DNA of 64,000 bases from Fennellomyces sp. T-0311 (GCA_025266875.1 JALLLT010000005.1:1178001-1242000); one strand, 5' to 3'; shown: positions 31,421-43,299, counted from the stretch's first letter. The notes: generated by a model not told the origin, from the sequence alone. Numbers and translations: made by a program.

Positions 31421-32010
31421 GTCACCCCGAATGGATAAAGAGACGGTTCGTGTCACCCACAGCGCCATTTGCTTGTTTGATAGCCGTGTGCCCGAGTGGA
31501 TGTATGAGTTGACAGTGAGTGCTGCCCCACGCCGCCATATTGATATTCAACAACCATGTGTTCACCGTGGATGCGGTAAAGTGCCTTTGATGCTGGCCCC
31601 GTGGATAGTTAAAGTGACTGTAGCGCTATCCAACGTCGCCTTGATAGACATGCATGTGCTGGCGCCATAAGGTGCATGACTGACTTGTTTCTTGCTCAGT
31701 GGATGGATAGACGCTGTGCCACTTGACGCCATACGAACATTTGACGAGTTCGTGTGCCACCGATGGATAAAATGATTCTTGATGCCATAGAAACGCTTGG
31801 CTGCCTTGGTTTTGCCCGAGTGGATGGATGAAGGGATTTTGACGTTTTCCCACATCAACACCGTAATTGTGATTGAGGAGTGCGTGTCGCCAAAGTGGAT
31901 AAAGAGACCGGTGATGTTCTCCAATGTGTGCACCGGATGTTCCTTGCGTTTGTGGCGCCCCAGATGAATATGGGCAGCAGACCGCTGACATCGAGCCGAT
32001 GATAGCACCA
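31400..32010 (-). repeat. Degenerate ~60-bp tandem repeat (20-residue repeat in one frame)
   Basis: On the minus strand, units start with tTATCCATCCACTcggg, continue with caa/aagc words and end TATGGCGtcaagtGGcaca. At least six degenerate units can be followed. One frame (complement 31626-31991, 121 codons) turns them into 20-residue repeats beginning FIHP, FYPS and VYPS and ending LWHQES, GVKWHS and LWRQHM. Its proximal end resembles 25153-25260 in the opposite orientation. Confidence 0.55.
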
Positions 32011-32582
32011 CAGGCATGTTCAATGGCCCTGCGCGCCTATTGGGGACACGCTTGTTTCAGGCGGCGCGCGCTACACTGTAATCCAGGCATGAGTTTCGTT
32101 TTGCTTCCAATGACATTTGATTCATCACTTACCCAGGCTTGGGCAGCCAGACCACCCCTCCACTGGCCATACGGCCCCCTCCAGCGCCGACCATACGTAC
32201 ACTGACACGCCACCGAGGGCCCTTTTCCGCAGCGTTCACTCCAGACCTCCTGCCGCAGAAAGGACAACCCACCGGTGCTACCCTGGGCCCGCAGGCAAGG
32301 CTTCAGAGGAAAGGACAGTGAACAGGCGCGACAGTCTCCCCGCAGCTGCTACGCAACTCTTGGGGGACGCTAGCCCTTGTCCTCCGACTACTTGACGCGC
32401 TCAAATGCTCCGTGACAATGCTCGGCATGAGCAAAAAATACTTCTGCTGGTCAATGAACATTGTGGTTTATCCCAATGTCCATGACCGGATTCCAAAGTT
32501 CTACAAAGCTTTTACACCGGTTAATTCACTGATGCACACTTGTCGGGTTATTAAAACACGTACCTTTGATCACCATAGCTAC
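32011..32582. other. GC-rich stretch before R2 copy 2
   Basis: 32100-32400 is notably GC-rich for this window, with cccgcaggcaaggcttcagagg-like words. Overlapping ORFs have no recognised product. Possibly part of another repeat. Confidence 0.35.
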
Positions 32583-33237
32583 GGGCGCCGAGCATTGCTG
32601 CGACGTTGCACTTGATTGCGTACTTGAGCCGGAGTCAAGGCTAGCATATTTAATCCCACAAGAGTTGCTCACAGCCTTGGGAAGACCGTCGCAACCTGTT
32701 CACCGCCTTCCCTCCTCCACCTTACCTGACGGACACCAGAGTAGCGGTGGTGGATTGTCCTCTCCGCTAAGCAGAAAGCCCAGAGATCCAGCTGCAGAAA
32801 AGGGTACCCTCGGTGACGTGCTGACCAGTGCACGCATGGCCGACGCTGCCCCTGGGCAAAGCCCAGCCTCCTCGCCACCTGCGAGTACCGCCTGCTGCGG
32901 TAAAATACGCCTTGGGGGAAGGCAAAAACTGCATGATAATGAATCAGTTTTCGACCAGCGGTGATGCGCAGACAAGTTATACTTACTGGTACCGTGCTTT
33001 ACGGTAGGGACTACGGCCAAAAATGGGGCTCTTGAGATTCGCTGATAATAAAAGTACCGTTAGTTTCGAATGCTGGGTGAATAAAAATAAAGATACTTAC
33101 CACCGTAAACGGCTGCTGTTGGATGTGAAGGGCGAGGCCCTTGCGGAATATGTACAAGTCAAAAATGGGGGAGATATTTACAAATGGAAGGGCAATGGGT
33201 ATATGAGTGGGTATAATCCAATAATAGATATATGGTA

Positions 33238-33290
<53 letters not shown>

Positions 33291-33450
33291 GAGAGAGGGG
33301 AGGCACTGCAAACTGATATGAGGGGAGAGAGAGAGGGGGGAGGCACTGCAAACTGATATGAGGGGAAAATAATAGGGAATCTTTTTTTTATATTTTTTTT
33401 TGATATTTTTTTTGTTTTGATACTTTTTTTTTGTTTTTTATATTTTGTCG
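32583..33450 (+). repeat. Dispersed repeat R2, copy 2
   Basis: Same order and orientation as 14742-15555. The (GA)n tract (33249-33297) is followed by a local duplication: ggaggcactgcaaactgatatgaggg occurs twice (about 33300 and 33340), whereas copy 1 has it once. It ends in a T-rich tail with TTTTGATAC words. Confidence 0.85.
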
Positions 33451-33601
33451 GGGGGGCTTTTTTTGAGGGTTTTTTTTCTTTTTTTTTTCTTTTTTTTTTG
33501 GTTTTATGTTTTGATATTTTTTTTCTGTTTTTTGTGCAAAGGTTTAGCCTATCCCGCATAACTGATATTAGCATACAGCATAAGCCCTCCGAAGAACCAT
33601 T

Positions 33602-34093
33602 TCACTTACCAAAGAGGCGCTGGGTCGCATTGCGCGCCAAGACAAAGCGACGCCAGTTGCCAGCTTTGGCCTGCGCTCTCCACTCGGGAGCGCGACGGAA
33701 CCACACGTCAAGGACGCGCTCTTGCTCCTCTTCCCACTCGTCGAGCTCGGAATCCCACTCCAAAGTGCAGTTGCCGATGCGGATGCGCGGGAAGACGATA
33801 TGCGAAACGGCAGACGGAGGAGGAGGAGAAGGAGAAGGAGTGAACTGGGGCGAGTGAAGAGGAGTGAGTTGGGGCGAGTGAAGAGGAGTGAGCTGGGGCG
33901 AGTGAGGAGGAGTGACCTCGGGCGAAGAAGACGGCGAAAGAGTAGGCGAGGAAGAAGGCGAAAGAGTAGGCGAAGAAGAAGGCGAGGAAAAAGGAGAAGA
34001 ATCCGTGAGTCTGGGAGACGCGGTTCTGGGAGGACGGTTGGCATAAAGCACAGCAGCGAAAATGAAGAAAGCGATGTAAATGTAAATTGACAT
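33602..34093 (-). CDS. Signal-anchored protein with Ser/Pro tandem repeats
   Basis: 163 residues from ATG at complement 34091-34093 (an upstream in-frame extension to 34183 has no better start). Residues 1-18 form a hydrophobic anchor. Residues 25-95 are a tandem Ser/Pro/Thr repeat with units SSSPTLSP (two copies) and LTPLHSPQ (three copies), a likely O-mannosylated stalk. The remaining part is charged and Trp-rich (LDEWEEEQERVLDVWFRRAP, EWRAQAKAGNWRRFV). The frame ends TGA just after a perfect splice donor (GGTAAGTGA), so a further exon is possible, although the nearest acceptor (about 33551) gives an immediate stop. No family recognised. It looks like a small cell-surface or secretory-pathway protein. 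Confidence 0.55.
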   Translation of the reverse strand: MSIYIYIAFFIFAAVLYANRPPRTASPRLTDSSPFSSPSSSPTLSPSSSPTLSPSSSPEVTPPHSPQLTPLHSPQLTPLHSPQFTPSPSPPPPSAVSHIVFPRIRIGNCTLEWDSELDEWEEEQERVLDVWFRRAPEWRAQAKAGNWRRFVLARNATQRLFGK

Positions 34094-34198
34094 GGTAACT
34101 ACAATGAAGAGACAAACGGTTACGGTTCCAAGGCTTTTATACCGGGTGAAATTCCGCCTTTCCTTTTTCTGTCCAGTGGGCACCCTTTCATACTATGC

Positions 34199-34374
34199 TT
34201 TTCGACGCGTATCAACTGTGATCTTCCCGGGAACTTTCGTTCGGTACCTGTCGGTGCTTTTCAGAGCGGCATGAAGGGCCTGACACCAGCATGAAATCTT
34301 TGTCTCACATGCGGGGATTGACAGTTTTGACGGTGCGTGCCGTTGTCCCGGATACACTAAAACCGTCCAGGAAG
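34199..34374 (+). repeat. Dispersed repeat R4, copy 2
   Basis: Near-identical to 18897-19070. Differs by one substitution (actgtgat for actgcgat), an extra tt after gaaatc, and a missing base pair near the end (cactaaaacc for cactgaaaacc). Confidence 0.85.
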
Positions 34375-35759
34375 CTTGATCTTATGACGTTATTGACATC
34401 GATCCTGGGGCATTCTGGCGGCCTTAATTAAAATATACGCCCCGCAACCGGTTTATTCCATGGGAAGGATTTTAATATTCCAGTCCGTAATGTCACGCAG
34501 TGTTTATTGGTGAATGGTGTCTGTGCATATCTTAAGTAATATATGCTTCATCTATAGGCACAATAATCCAGTGAACTTGTTTGAACCAATACCCGTCCCA
34601 TTCCGTGAACCGGTTGTTAAGCGTTTGGTTCGTTTACGCTGGCTAAAACAGACAAATCAAACAATGCCTTGTTCCTGGTGGAGACCCGCATATCCGGGTA
34701 GCATGCCCCAGTTTGGTGACGACGATCCTGATTACCATTTTAAGGACAGTCAAGTATGCAAACCAAACTACTGGACCCATGACACCTTGCCGTCAGTACC
34801 CGCAGAATATTCCATTGAAGGACACAAATAGCCGATCTAACGATCATTCACCACGCAAAAGAGCATATCACGGATTCAATGCTTTGATGTTTGATAAGGT
34901 CCTTCCAACCCATCAACACCGGAGCCAGAGCATACTTTTGCGAAGCTGATGGTCTTTGCATGAAACCGCTGAACTGGTCCAATACCACTATTTCGGGCAA
35001 GCTCGTCCACTCGCAACAAATGGCGTTACACGGGAAAATGAATGTTCCACGGCAAAAGGGGGGGGCATCCGGTGTTTTGTGGAGGCAGAAAAACAGAACT
35101 TGGCATGTGAAAAATGTCGATCAGAGGAAGTCGCGCTGCTGTCATGGTTTCCAGTTGCCCGGACCGTATGCACGTTTTGCTAAGATTAGACTGGTTGACC
35201 AAAGGTACGGTAACCAACCTACTGGTAAATCTTTCTACTGGGAAATTCGGTGCTTGGGCGGGGGCGCAGCATCTACCTCTGCCGGCCAAATCGTTTTTCG
35301 TGGGACTCGTTGTGGGTAACTAAGTGACGTTTCCAAGCTCGACGCGATATCAAGAATTGCCCCATATGTCGGATGTATTATGTAGGCGCGTCCTCGGGAT
35401 GGCCAAGCACAAGTGCGATATTAACAAAAAGAAATACAACGCAAGCAAACTGGTTTTTTAGAAGTAGTAGTTTATATCCGCGTATGCCGTTTCCAGAATA
35501 TTACGCGTAGGTTTCTAATTTATACGCGATACAACAATTTGTTCAAAGCAATGTCTCTCCCAAGCAACAGCGTGCCAATGAGCAGCCCACTTGCACGGTT
35601 TGAAACACAGCTTCCTCATCCTCAAGTCACCCCAGGCTGCCCGCGTATTAGTATTCACCACTGCAGGGCTGGCCCAGTGCCACCCTATAATTTTTTGCTT
35701 TTGCTGCCATATACGCACGCCTTTTTCTTAACCTCATTTCATTTCGACATCTCGGAATC
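34375..35759. other. Decayed coding-like region
   Basis: 34514-34831 keeps an open frame (NPVNLFEPIPVPFREPVVKR, DDDPDYHFKDSQVCKPNYWT) preceded by an acceptor-like tctatag at 34552-34558. 34860-35320 has overlapping open fragments in two frames. This looks like a broken gene, family unknown. Confidence 0.35.
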
Positions 35760-36944
35760 ATGAATACGTCTCTACCCCAACAACAGCCTCAGATTCAAAA
35801 GACAACTATTGCTGACGGCTCTGAGCCACCGGCTGTCCCACCACAACGCGTTTTTCGTCTGCAAGGGTCGCGTTCAGTGGGCAACTGGAATGCATACTGG
35901 CACTTCCTGTACAAGGGTAGCGATGCTCAAAAAGAAGGTACTGTAACAGCAAAAGACAATGGCTAAATATAACCTAGCTTGATAGAGTGGGCAGCTACGA
36001 TTCCAGGCGTAAACAGGAACGCGAATACCACTTTCAGCAACAGTGATATGCAGGCAGGGTATCGTAGCCTCAATAACGAACAAAGAAAAAGGCTTGAGGA
36101 GAAAGCAGAAGAGTTGGATCGTGCGAAGATGGACCCTGTAGTAGGCACCAATGCTCGTAAAGCTGTGGCGAGAACGTACAGACGCAAGCTAAAGGCTCTT
36201 ATGTCTCAAATGCATGCTCAATTGGGTTGGGATGCTGCGATCGTGTTCTCTTCCAAGTTTCCTGAAGATCATGGCAAACTGACAAGAGCCATAACTAACG
36301 GAAGTATGTGTCTTTTGTTATCCAACGCCCATGACTAATTGATTGTGATTTAGATACGGCAACAAACGCACTTCAGAGGATGAAGGGTGGAAATGATTTT
36401 GTGAAGAAGGTAATGTGCTATAGTGTTTAATGATATTGAAAATGATTTGCAAACCATTATACGTATGCTATAGATGATGAAGGAGGTTTGTATTCAACGT
36501 AGCACCTAATTGTATATGCATCACCCGATACGTTTTGCTTATCAGAAAGGCAATTGCCATATTATGTAGAAACGACAGGGCCAGCTCTTAAAAGATCAAC
36601 TACTACCCAGAAGCATGAAATTTCAACGGTATGAGGAAGCTGCTTGGTAAGTTTCTCTTTTTTCAAAGGATACGGTATTAACTTCTTTTTCATTCAAATA
36701 GCAGAAGTATCTGGTTCAGAAGTAGCAGGCTTTCCTTGGAAAAAAGTTTGTACGTGAGCAGCGAGGAGATGAGGAAGGGCGCTTTTGGTACCGTTTCGAT
36801 AATCTTGCTGTAATTGGCATCAACTACGAAGGGCCATTCCTTAAAAATACGAGCGCAAATGGCATAACTGCGAGTTACCTTAATGCACTTTCGGAAGGTT
36901 TAGAAAAGAAGACAATTAAAATCGTGAACGTGAATACGCAGTAA
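35760..36944 (+). CDS. HMG-box-like protein, six exons
   Basis: Exons 35760-35937, 35986-36303, 36354-36409, 36474-36498, 36546-36628 and 36726-36944 join in frame (292 residues). A Gln/Pro-rich start is followed by an HMG-box-like region. VGNWNAYWHFLYKGS, a W at EEWAATIPG, then MQAGYRSLNNEQRKRLEEKA matches the spacing of box helices 1, 2 and 3 (aromatic NAY-x-x-F, then P, then AG-x-R-x-L-N-x-x-x-K/R-x-x-x-x-x-KA). Next is NARKAVARTYRRKLKALMSQ and a DHGKLTRAIT segment. Exon 4 is a 25-base micro-exon. The final exon (FLGKKFVREQRGDEEGRFWY) is hydrophilic. HMG boxes bind or bend DNA, so a chromatin or regulatory role is inferred. It sits among transposon relics, so it may belong to a multicopy lineage-specific family. 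Internal acceptors were chosen to keep the frame and are not certain. Confidence 0.6.
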
Positions 36945-37338
36945 AAGTATCATCATCTTATTGCTAGTAGAAGGATCGTGATGGCTGTAGGTTTAATAAA
37001 TTGTGAGCATGAACATAATGCTAATTTCCAATTACTGGTCCAGTTAACGAATGAAAATTTTCTTTTTAAGCATGGCTCTCTATGATGACTGGCATACTAT
37101 GTATATCTAATTCATTTTGCTATTTGCAACGCTTATATATACTTATACCACATGTGCACGTATTAATAAGTTTTGGTACGTTTCAAAAAGTGGATTGCGC
37201 AGTATTTACGTACTGGAGCACGTTTTTGGTATTTCCTGTGCATTCTCCATGAATTCGCTTACGACTGTACGTAATTATGCGCTTTCTTTTATTGCAATAT
37301 GATGAACAGATGACAGCAACGTTCCAAAAAAAAATTCG

Positions 37339-37993
37339 ATGAACCAAAAGCATAATAGACGAGCTGTTGAAGACGTGGAAAAGTTGGACGAGCCACATAT
37401 CACCAACAAAGGGCAGGTTATACTTCGTTCTCACAATGTTCAACTTTTTAATGGACGCAACGATGATAGATTCGAAAATAACAACATTCTGCGTCTGCAA
37501 CTAAACGCCTTCGCCTCGAAACAGCTTTGAACAATAATGATATTAATACACAATTTTTGATCCTATTGTTAATACTAACAATCTCATAATTATCTTTATG
37601 ATAATTCAGATAATGTCAATGATGATAGCGGTAATGTCGACTTTGATTATGACTATGACCAACAATTTTCTTCAATGCTTGGGGTGTATTCCTTGGATCA
37701 TACCAATGTGCGTGCTCCCAAGAGAACACATCAGCAAAGACTGAAAGCCCTTGATGAGTCGCGGGCAAAAGTGCTAACAAATCTCGCTATTGCGCATATA
37801 AACGGTCTTGAGAATGGTGCACCTCAGTATGATGCTACCAAACCGTTTGGTGACATGTGCGGCTGTACGTAGTTCTGCAAAAAGTAGAGAGATTCTTTGC
37901 GTGTATTTGACTAGTACGGCAGTAGCCCTTTTGGAAACTACATCTCAATGGGTTAACCATACCGGCTATTACGCATCAACGATCTATTTTTAA
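37339..37993 (+). pseudogene. Fragment possibly from a KDZ-type transposase N-terminus
   Basis: Open pieces read FDYDYDQQFSSMLGVYSLDH, then KRTHQQRLKALDESRAKVLT, then a Cys pair (DMCGC) and, in a shifted frame, REILCVYLTSTAVALLETTS. Basic start, QRL helix and Cys pair followed by a strand-rich zinc-binding-like part recall fungal Kyakuja-Dileera-Zisupton proteins. Frames break after the Cys pair and no downstream catalytic region exists before R3 begins at 38118. Assignment is weak. Confidence 0.3.
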
Positions 37994-38117
37994 TAATTAT
38001 GTATACTATTAGGAATACACAAAGAAGTAGAAATCAGGATCGCGATCTTGAGGCATAAGCGATGGTCCAACAACACAGCGTCTAATGTGTTTGTATTATA
38101 ATTTTGCTTACATATAG

Positions 38118-38610
38118 TTCAAAAAGTTATTATTTATTTCTGAGAGTTATTAGACCTGATCATATAGGTAATAGATTTCTCCCTTGCGGTACGTATGTGT
38201 TGTTTAAATATTATAGAAGTTTAGACGAGTCATGCTTGAAAAAAAAACCATTATGGCGAAAAAAAAAGCAGGTTTGTTTGATAATAAACAGTAAATACTG
38301 GGAATGAAACCTGTTATACAGACGAAGAGACCTGCATGATCACACGTACCATATGAGTCCCTTCAGGAGAATCAGATAGCTGTTGCTTGTCTTCGTCGTT
38401 CGGGTGGATCATGTCGATTTCGTGAAGAACTCGTAGCAGCGCTGGCTAAACTTTCTCCCATTTGCCGCGGGTAAGGCCGACAACTGTGCGCGGGAGGCAG
38501 TTCATAAAATGGTCGATGGGATGCGTGTCGGCGTCGAGCTCTGGCATATTTCCGAATGCGTCCTTTAGGTCTTGCATTTGTGTCGCCACAAGCTGGCAAG
38601 TAGTACAAAA
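38118..38610 (+). repeat. Dispersed repeat R3, copy 2
   Basis: Matches 17655-18125 in the same orientation, with small indels (for example an inserted segment atttcgtgaagaactc near 38415). Here a plus frame (38104-38307) reads through RFLPCGTYVLFKYYRSLDES, which copy 1 has broken with stops. The PD-(D/E)XK core is not present upstream, so only the 3' part was copied or has survived. Confidence 0.8.
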
Positions 38611-38729
38611 TGTTGACGCTTAGCCTTGACTTGCCCACAAGGACAGTCTGTAGTTTACATACATATATATATATGTGTGTGTGTGCCAAGATTAAAATAA
38701 AATACATGCAAATAATTGTGCAAAATACT

Positions 38730-40381
38730 TTACAAATGGTTTTGAGCATATTCCTTTATGACACGTGCATTGGCAGACTTCAGCTTGAGCGCCAAGTCAG
38801 AATCCATGAGCCTGATGCACAGGTCCTTGACATCTTGTAGTATTGGCAATAAGCTTGCCTGTCCTTCCTGTTTGGCCTGTTTTTCCAGAAGCACCATTCC
38901 ATCAATAACAGCTGTTGTGAGCTTGGGCATGATGGTATCTCGGGACATTGATTTTTTTATCGTAGCAAATGGGATTGACTTCTATCCGGAAGTTGCCTTT
39001 TTGATCGCGCTATGGGTGAAACTGATTGCCAGCATCCGATCCAGTTCTGACGTTTCTGTTCTCTGGACTGTGGCACAAGAGAGGAAGTATGATGCGAGTT
39101 GGCATATGACAGACATCCCGTTACCGACAGCTAATATGGTCCGTGCACCGGAGCGGATTGACTAGATACAGGCCTGCAAGCACAAACCGACTGCTGTGGC
39201 CACCCCAGTTGTACGCGGCAGCAATCTTGAAGTATTGGGGTAGCAGTCTGTTTGTATATACTTAATCGGTGGGATGTTTGCGTATGTAATTGATATTTGA
39301 CTGTTTGTGGGCTTGCAACTGGATAGGTATGTTTTGATCGATGAACCTAGGAACGCGTACTTCACTGGTTGCACTTCTTGACCATGTAGCCCACCGGTCA
39401 CCAAGAGTTCAATGTTCCCGATAAGCATACTCGCTTCCATGTATGTACGTCCTAACATTGTTTTTTGGCGCATGACGGTTTTTGCTTTTCGTTGGTATTC
39501 CTTGCTGCTCAGATCCGCGCAGTCGTCCAGCGACTTCCGGGAATGGAAGAAGCAATCCAGACTTGTCACCAGAATCCAGTACCTCCCAAACATCACGACG
39601 GCTTCCAGATACCGGCAGATCAGCTCCTGAGCAATTTCCGTTGCTTTTTCGGTGTTCAATGGGTAGGTTGGTACCATATGGGTATCCTGTGAGGCGTCGT
39701 ATTCGTCTCGAACATACTCGTCCTCTGTAACAGATACAACCCCAAAGGGCGAAGTGATACTGTCGATCTCGGGCCCCTCCTTCATCGCGACCTTGGGTCT
39801 CTCCACTGTGGCGGGTTTCCTTGATCGTAGTCGACAAGTACCAGCAAGCACTGCCAGCCCTTTCTCGTAGTCTTTTGTGCGTTTCGTTTCCCGTGGTGTA
39901 TCGAATTGGTCGAGGTCCAGATTTCCAAACGTCGTTTCGTGCCAGTCGGGAGCACTTCGACCCTCGAGCTTTTCTTGTCGGCAATGGTCTGCCAGTGCTT
40001 TTGAAACCGTTCACTAACAATAAGTGCGATCTGTTGTCCGCCCGATCGCTTCCCGATTTCATAGCACAACCATTCCGCAAACCGTGCTGAAACGCTGTTG
40101 GGTGCAGGAACTGTGAATTCTGTTGCTGCGTACGAGTACTGTATCATTACTCGGAGTAGCGATAGCCGCGAATGGTTCTCCGGTAGTTTTATTCTTGTTC
40201 AGCATGCGAGTTGGAGGGCATTGATATTCTTGACTCCCAGGTCATATTGCTCCATCGCGCGCAAGTTCAGACTCGCGGACCACAAGGTAGGATGCACAGT
40301 CGCAAAATCCGAACGATCACTCCAGTTTGCTAGGTATTCATGTAGCAGCAAAATAACATCAAGCGGTAGTTGACGCAGCAT
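38730..40381 (-). pseudogene. Decayed F-box-like gene
   Basis: From ATG at complement 40379-40381 the frame opens with MLRQLPLDVILLLHEYLANW, typical of an F-box N-terminus (L-P-x-x-x-x-x-x-x-Y-L). It runs to a TGA at 40199-40201, then stays open in the same frame to about 40020. The plausible coding frame then shifts by one (PDWHETTFGNLDLDQFDTPR onward) and runs to 39162. After further stops at 39162 and near 38985 it continues to TTAVIDGMVLLEKQAKQEGQ and ends at 38730. Two or more stops plus a frame change make a pseudogene likely, although undetected introns could explain part. F-box proteins present substrates to SCF ubiquitin ligases. The C-terminal part has no recognised repeats. Confidence 0.45.
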
Positions 40382-41768
40382 GTCAAACAGACCGGGGGAA
40401 GGGCAAAAAGAAAGCAAAACCAGCACTTTACGATTTTCTTATTGTCAGACTTGACAGCCCGCACTGTAGTACACAACGTCGATCTTCTTCGTGCTTTGGA
40501 TTAGACAATTAGACACTTATCTCAAATCCAAGTTCTCGCGGCTTGATCGATCAGGTCGAGGTTTTTCCAACTGTCGCATTAAGAACTTAGTACCGACAAA
40601 GGACAGTCATCTCACGCACAGTGGATAAGAGCGTGTGCATTATGGATGTTGAACCTGTCAGTTAACATCTGATAGTTGTTCTCATTGCTATCGCGATAGT
40701 GCTATCCGTTCATCACAATATCAAACGCCACTTTCCCCAGATGACAGCCACCACCCGATGAGCAACATATCCATGCGCACAGCGGCATTACATTTCAGCG
40801 GATTGGTGAAACACGCTATTCCTTGTAAAGACCTTCACATTTTAACATGGAAAGTGCCTTATTGATATAGCAACCAAAGCGGAAACATGCAAGAATTCAG
40901 AATAGAAAAGAAACTAAAAGCAGGTATAAGGCAAATGTACGGCAAAGAAACACATGGGGAGGTAGCAACAGCCTTTTCATAGAACGCACTGGTCCATCCT
41001 TCAAAAACGTGCGCCTGTCTAACATTAGCCAAAATCCATTCATGCCGACAGCTCAGACTCACGCCCGCCAGTTGTCAGCTCCGCAGCACCGCCCATTGTT
41101 GGCAAGCAACGCTCGATTTTGTGGTTGTGCCTCACCGCCTTTGGTCTGTAATACAAAATAAACAATGTCAGCTTCTATCAGATCATGCCCTGTTATGATT
41201 CGTCAGAGGTTGACATACGCGTAAGTCCTTTTTCGTTCGTGTCAAACCCGATATTTGCTTCAAGCAATCAACTGCGACTTCCGGCGAACTTTCCTCGCAA
41301 TCTTTAACTAAGAGACCAGTGAGACACAGGTCACGTATCAAGCCATTCACATCGCACTCATCTGTAAATCATTATCACGGTAACAATGAATCAGACGAGA
41401 AGGTGGAAGACAACTGGTCCCAAAACGTGTGGTGTTGAAGCCCCAGCGTGTAAAAACATTCGTACCGACCCCAGCCAGCCAGCCCAACTGTAACTAGCGG
41501 GGGATCTCAATGCAGGAAGCCCTGGACAAAAAAGCAGAACCATCAGCTGCAGAGAGACCGGTCACTCCTTGCTGAATGCCCATCCAGGAAACATTATTTG
41601 GGTAAAAAGAAAAAAGAGGAGACTTTTGTTTTGGACGGACAGAGATTTATTTTCACCACGTCACAATGGCGGCAGATACTCGCTCAAGATATATATATAT
41701 ATATATAGTTAAAGAATAGAAAGAGGTATGTGTAAGTGGGATAAAAGTATAGGAGGTAAAAAAATTGA
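40382..41768. other. Intergenic, no recognised gene
   Basis: Short ORFs only. An (AT)n tract lies at 41685-41706. It may contain one end of the Tc1/mariner relic, but no terminal repeat was found. Confidence 0.45.
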
Positions 41769-43210
41769 CTACATGTCCTCTTTGTTAATTGCCCTCTCAA
41801 AAAATGATATTGAATGTTCAATCCATCCATAACAGTCCGGTGGCGTAACTAGGTGCGACGAGTTCACAATGCGATCTGTCAAGGTATCCTCAGTGGTAAG
41901 CGTTTCACGCTTAACACCAGCCTTCAGTTTTGACCAAAACAACTCGATAGGATTAAGAACTGGTGACCATGGCGGCAAATACAAGGCGTTGTATCCCCGA
42001 CTCAAAATCGCATCTTGAACGGCTTTTGTCCTGTGAATGGTCGCATTATCGAGCACATCCATGAGTTCTTCCAGAAAAGATTGGAAGTATTCCGATCTTG
42101 TTCCAACCTTCCCAACGACTCTTGCTTCGCAGGTAGCATCATCAATAAACTACAGTTTTCTGAGTCTCGTTGACTTGATCGTCCCTTTTTTAACTACTAC
42201 TTTATTCGCTCTTATCTCACAAAGTTTCTCTTGATATGAAGATTGAACCTGGCTTCGTCGATAAACACGCACTTACGGTAGTCGATCTTGGTTGTGATAG
42301 TCCATTTAGCCCATTCTGCTTCGTGTTGCCTTGGTTTCAGGGCTGTTGCGTGCTAGAAAATGCTTCTCGAGCTTCTTCATCATAAGACTGCATTTTTCGA
42401 TCAGATGCTTGTGAGGACACCCAAGATGATCCACATGCCAAACTTCTTTTTGAGTGTTTTCCGGGCATGCTTCAAAGTTGCTGAAGCATCATCGTCATAA
42501 AATTTTAAAAGGAACTGGGTGTGCTCCTCCGTAAGAATAGGCTTTGAGCCTCCTTTCTTGTTAAGTTGGCTCGGTAGATAAGCCCCCCCCCCACTTGTGA
42601 AGCGGTTCCAGTAACGGATTGTTGTATGGTATGGAATGTTGGTATTTTTCATTTCTGCAGCTTTGCGGACGTTGAGCGTCACAGTCTGCACCATCTCGAG
42701 GAACGTAACAATCAATTTATCGTCGTATTTCTTGTATGGTCCTGATTTGACTTATTAGTATTAAATCAATAAGAAGATTTTCAGATGACATACCTCTTAG
42801 GTTCTTTACTTCTCTTGGAGGGATTTTGCGTGGCCTACCTCTTCCTCTTTTCGGAGGAATGGACGCTTGGGATGTCGGAGTGGATGGCTTAGTTTGGGAA
42901 GGAGTGGATCGTTTAGCTCGCGACAAAGTAGATGCTTCGTCTGTAGATGAACATCCAGGGCCCTGTTCTTTGCCGTTAGCATGATAATGCTTACTGAACA
43001 AGTAACAATGTACCTGATGAGCAAATGAAGTCTTCGTCATGGATACCAGTCTCTGTACTCCATTAGTACTATTCCCCTGGAGGTAGTCATGCTCGATAAG
43101 ATGGAAGTGGTCATCTATTTCGATCGGTTCTTCGTAATACTCTACATCGTCTTTGTCAGAACTAAGAAGACCTTCTTACATAGTTTCTTATCCTTCTTCA
43201 TCGTTATCGT
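41769..43210 (-). pseudogene. Tc1/mariner (IS630) superfamily transposase relic with AT-hook region
   Basis: Minus-strand order: an acidic start, an AT-hook (KRGRGRPRK near 42835), a helix-turn-helix part (NTNIPYHTTIRYWNRFTS), and the linker ILTEEHTQFLLKFYDDDASA with LKKKFG. Next come the first catalytic-type segment RKCVFIDEARFNLHIKRNF (about 42250) and the second, VLDNATIHRT (about 42045). After that is the hallmark YLPPWSPVLNPIELFWSKLK (about 41960). Several frame changes and stops between 42060 and 42400 and near 43160 break it. It cannot encode an active enzyme. Flanking TA or inverted termini were not found by eye. Confidence 0.8.
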
Positions 43211-43299
43211 ACTCAATTTCACTTCCTTAAAAAGCATGCTTACTGTTTTTCATGATCTTATGTAATGCAACAACATACTGCTTATAGAAAGACACTTTT

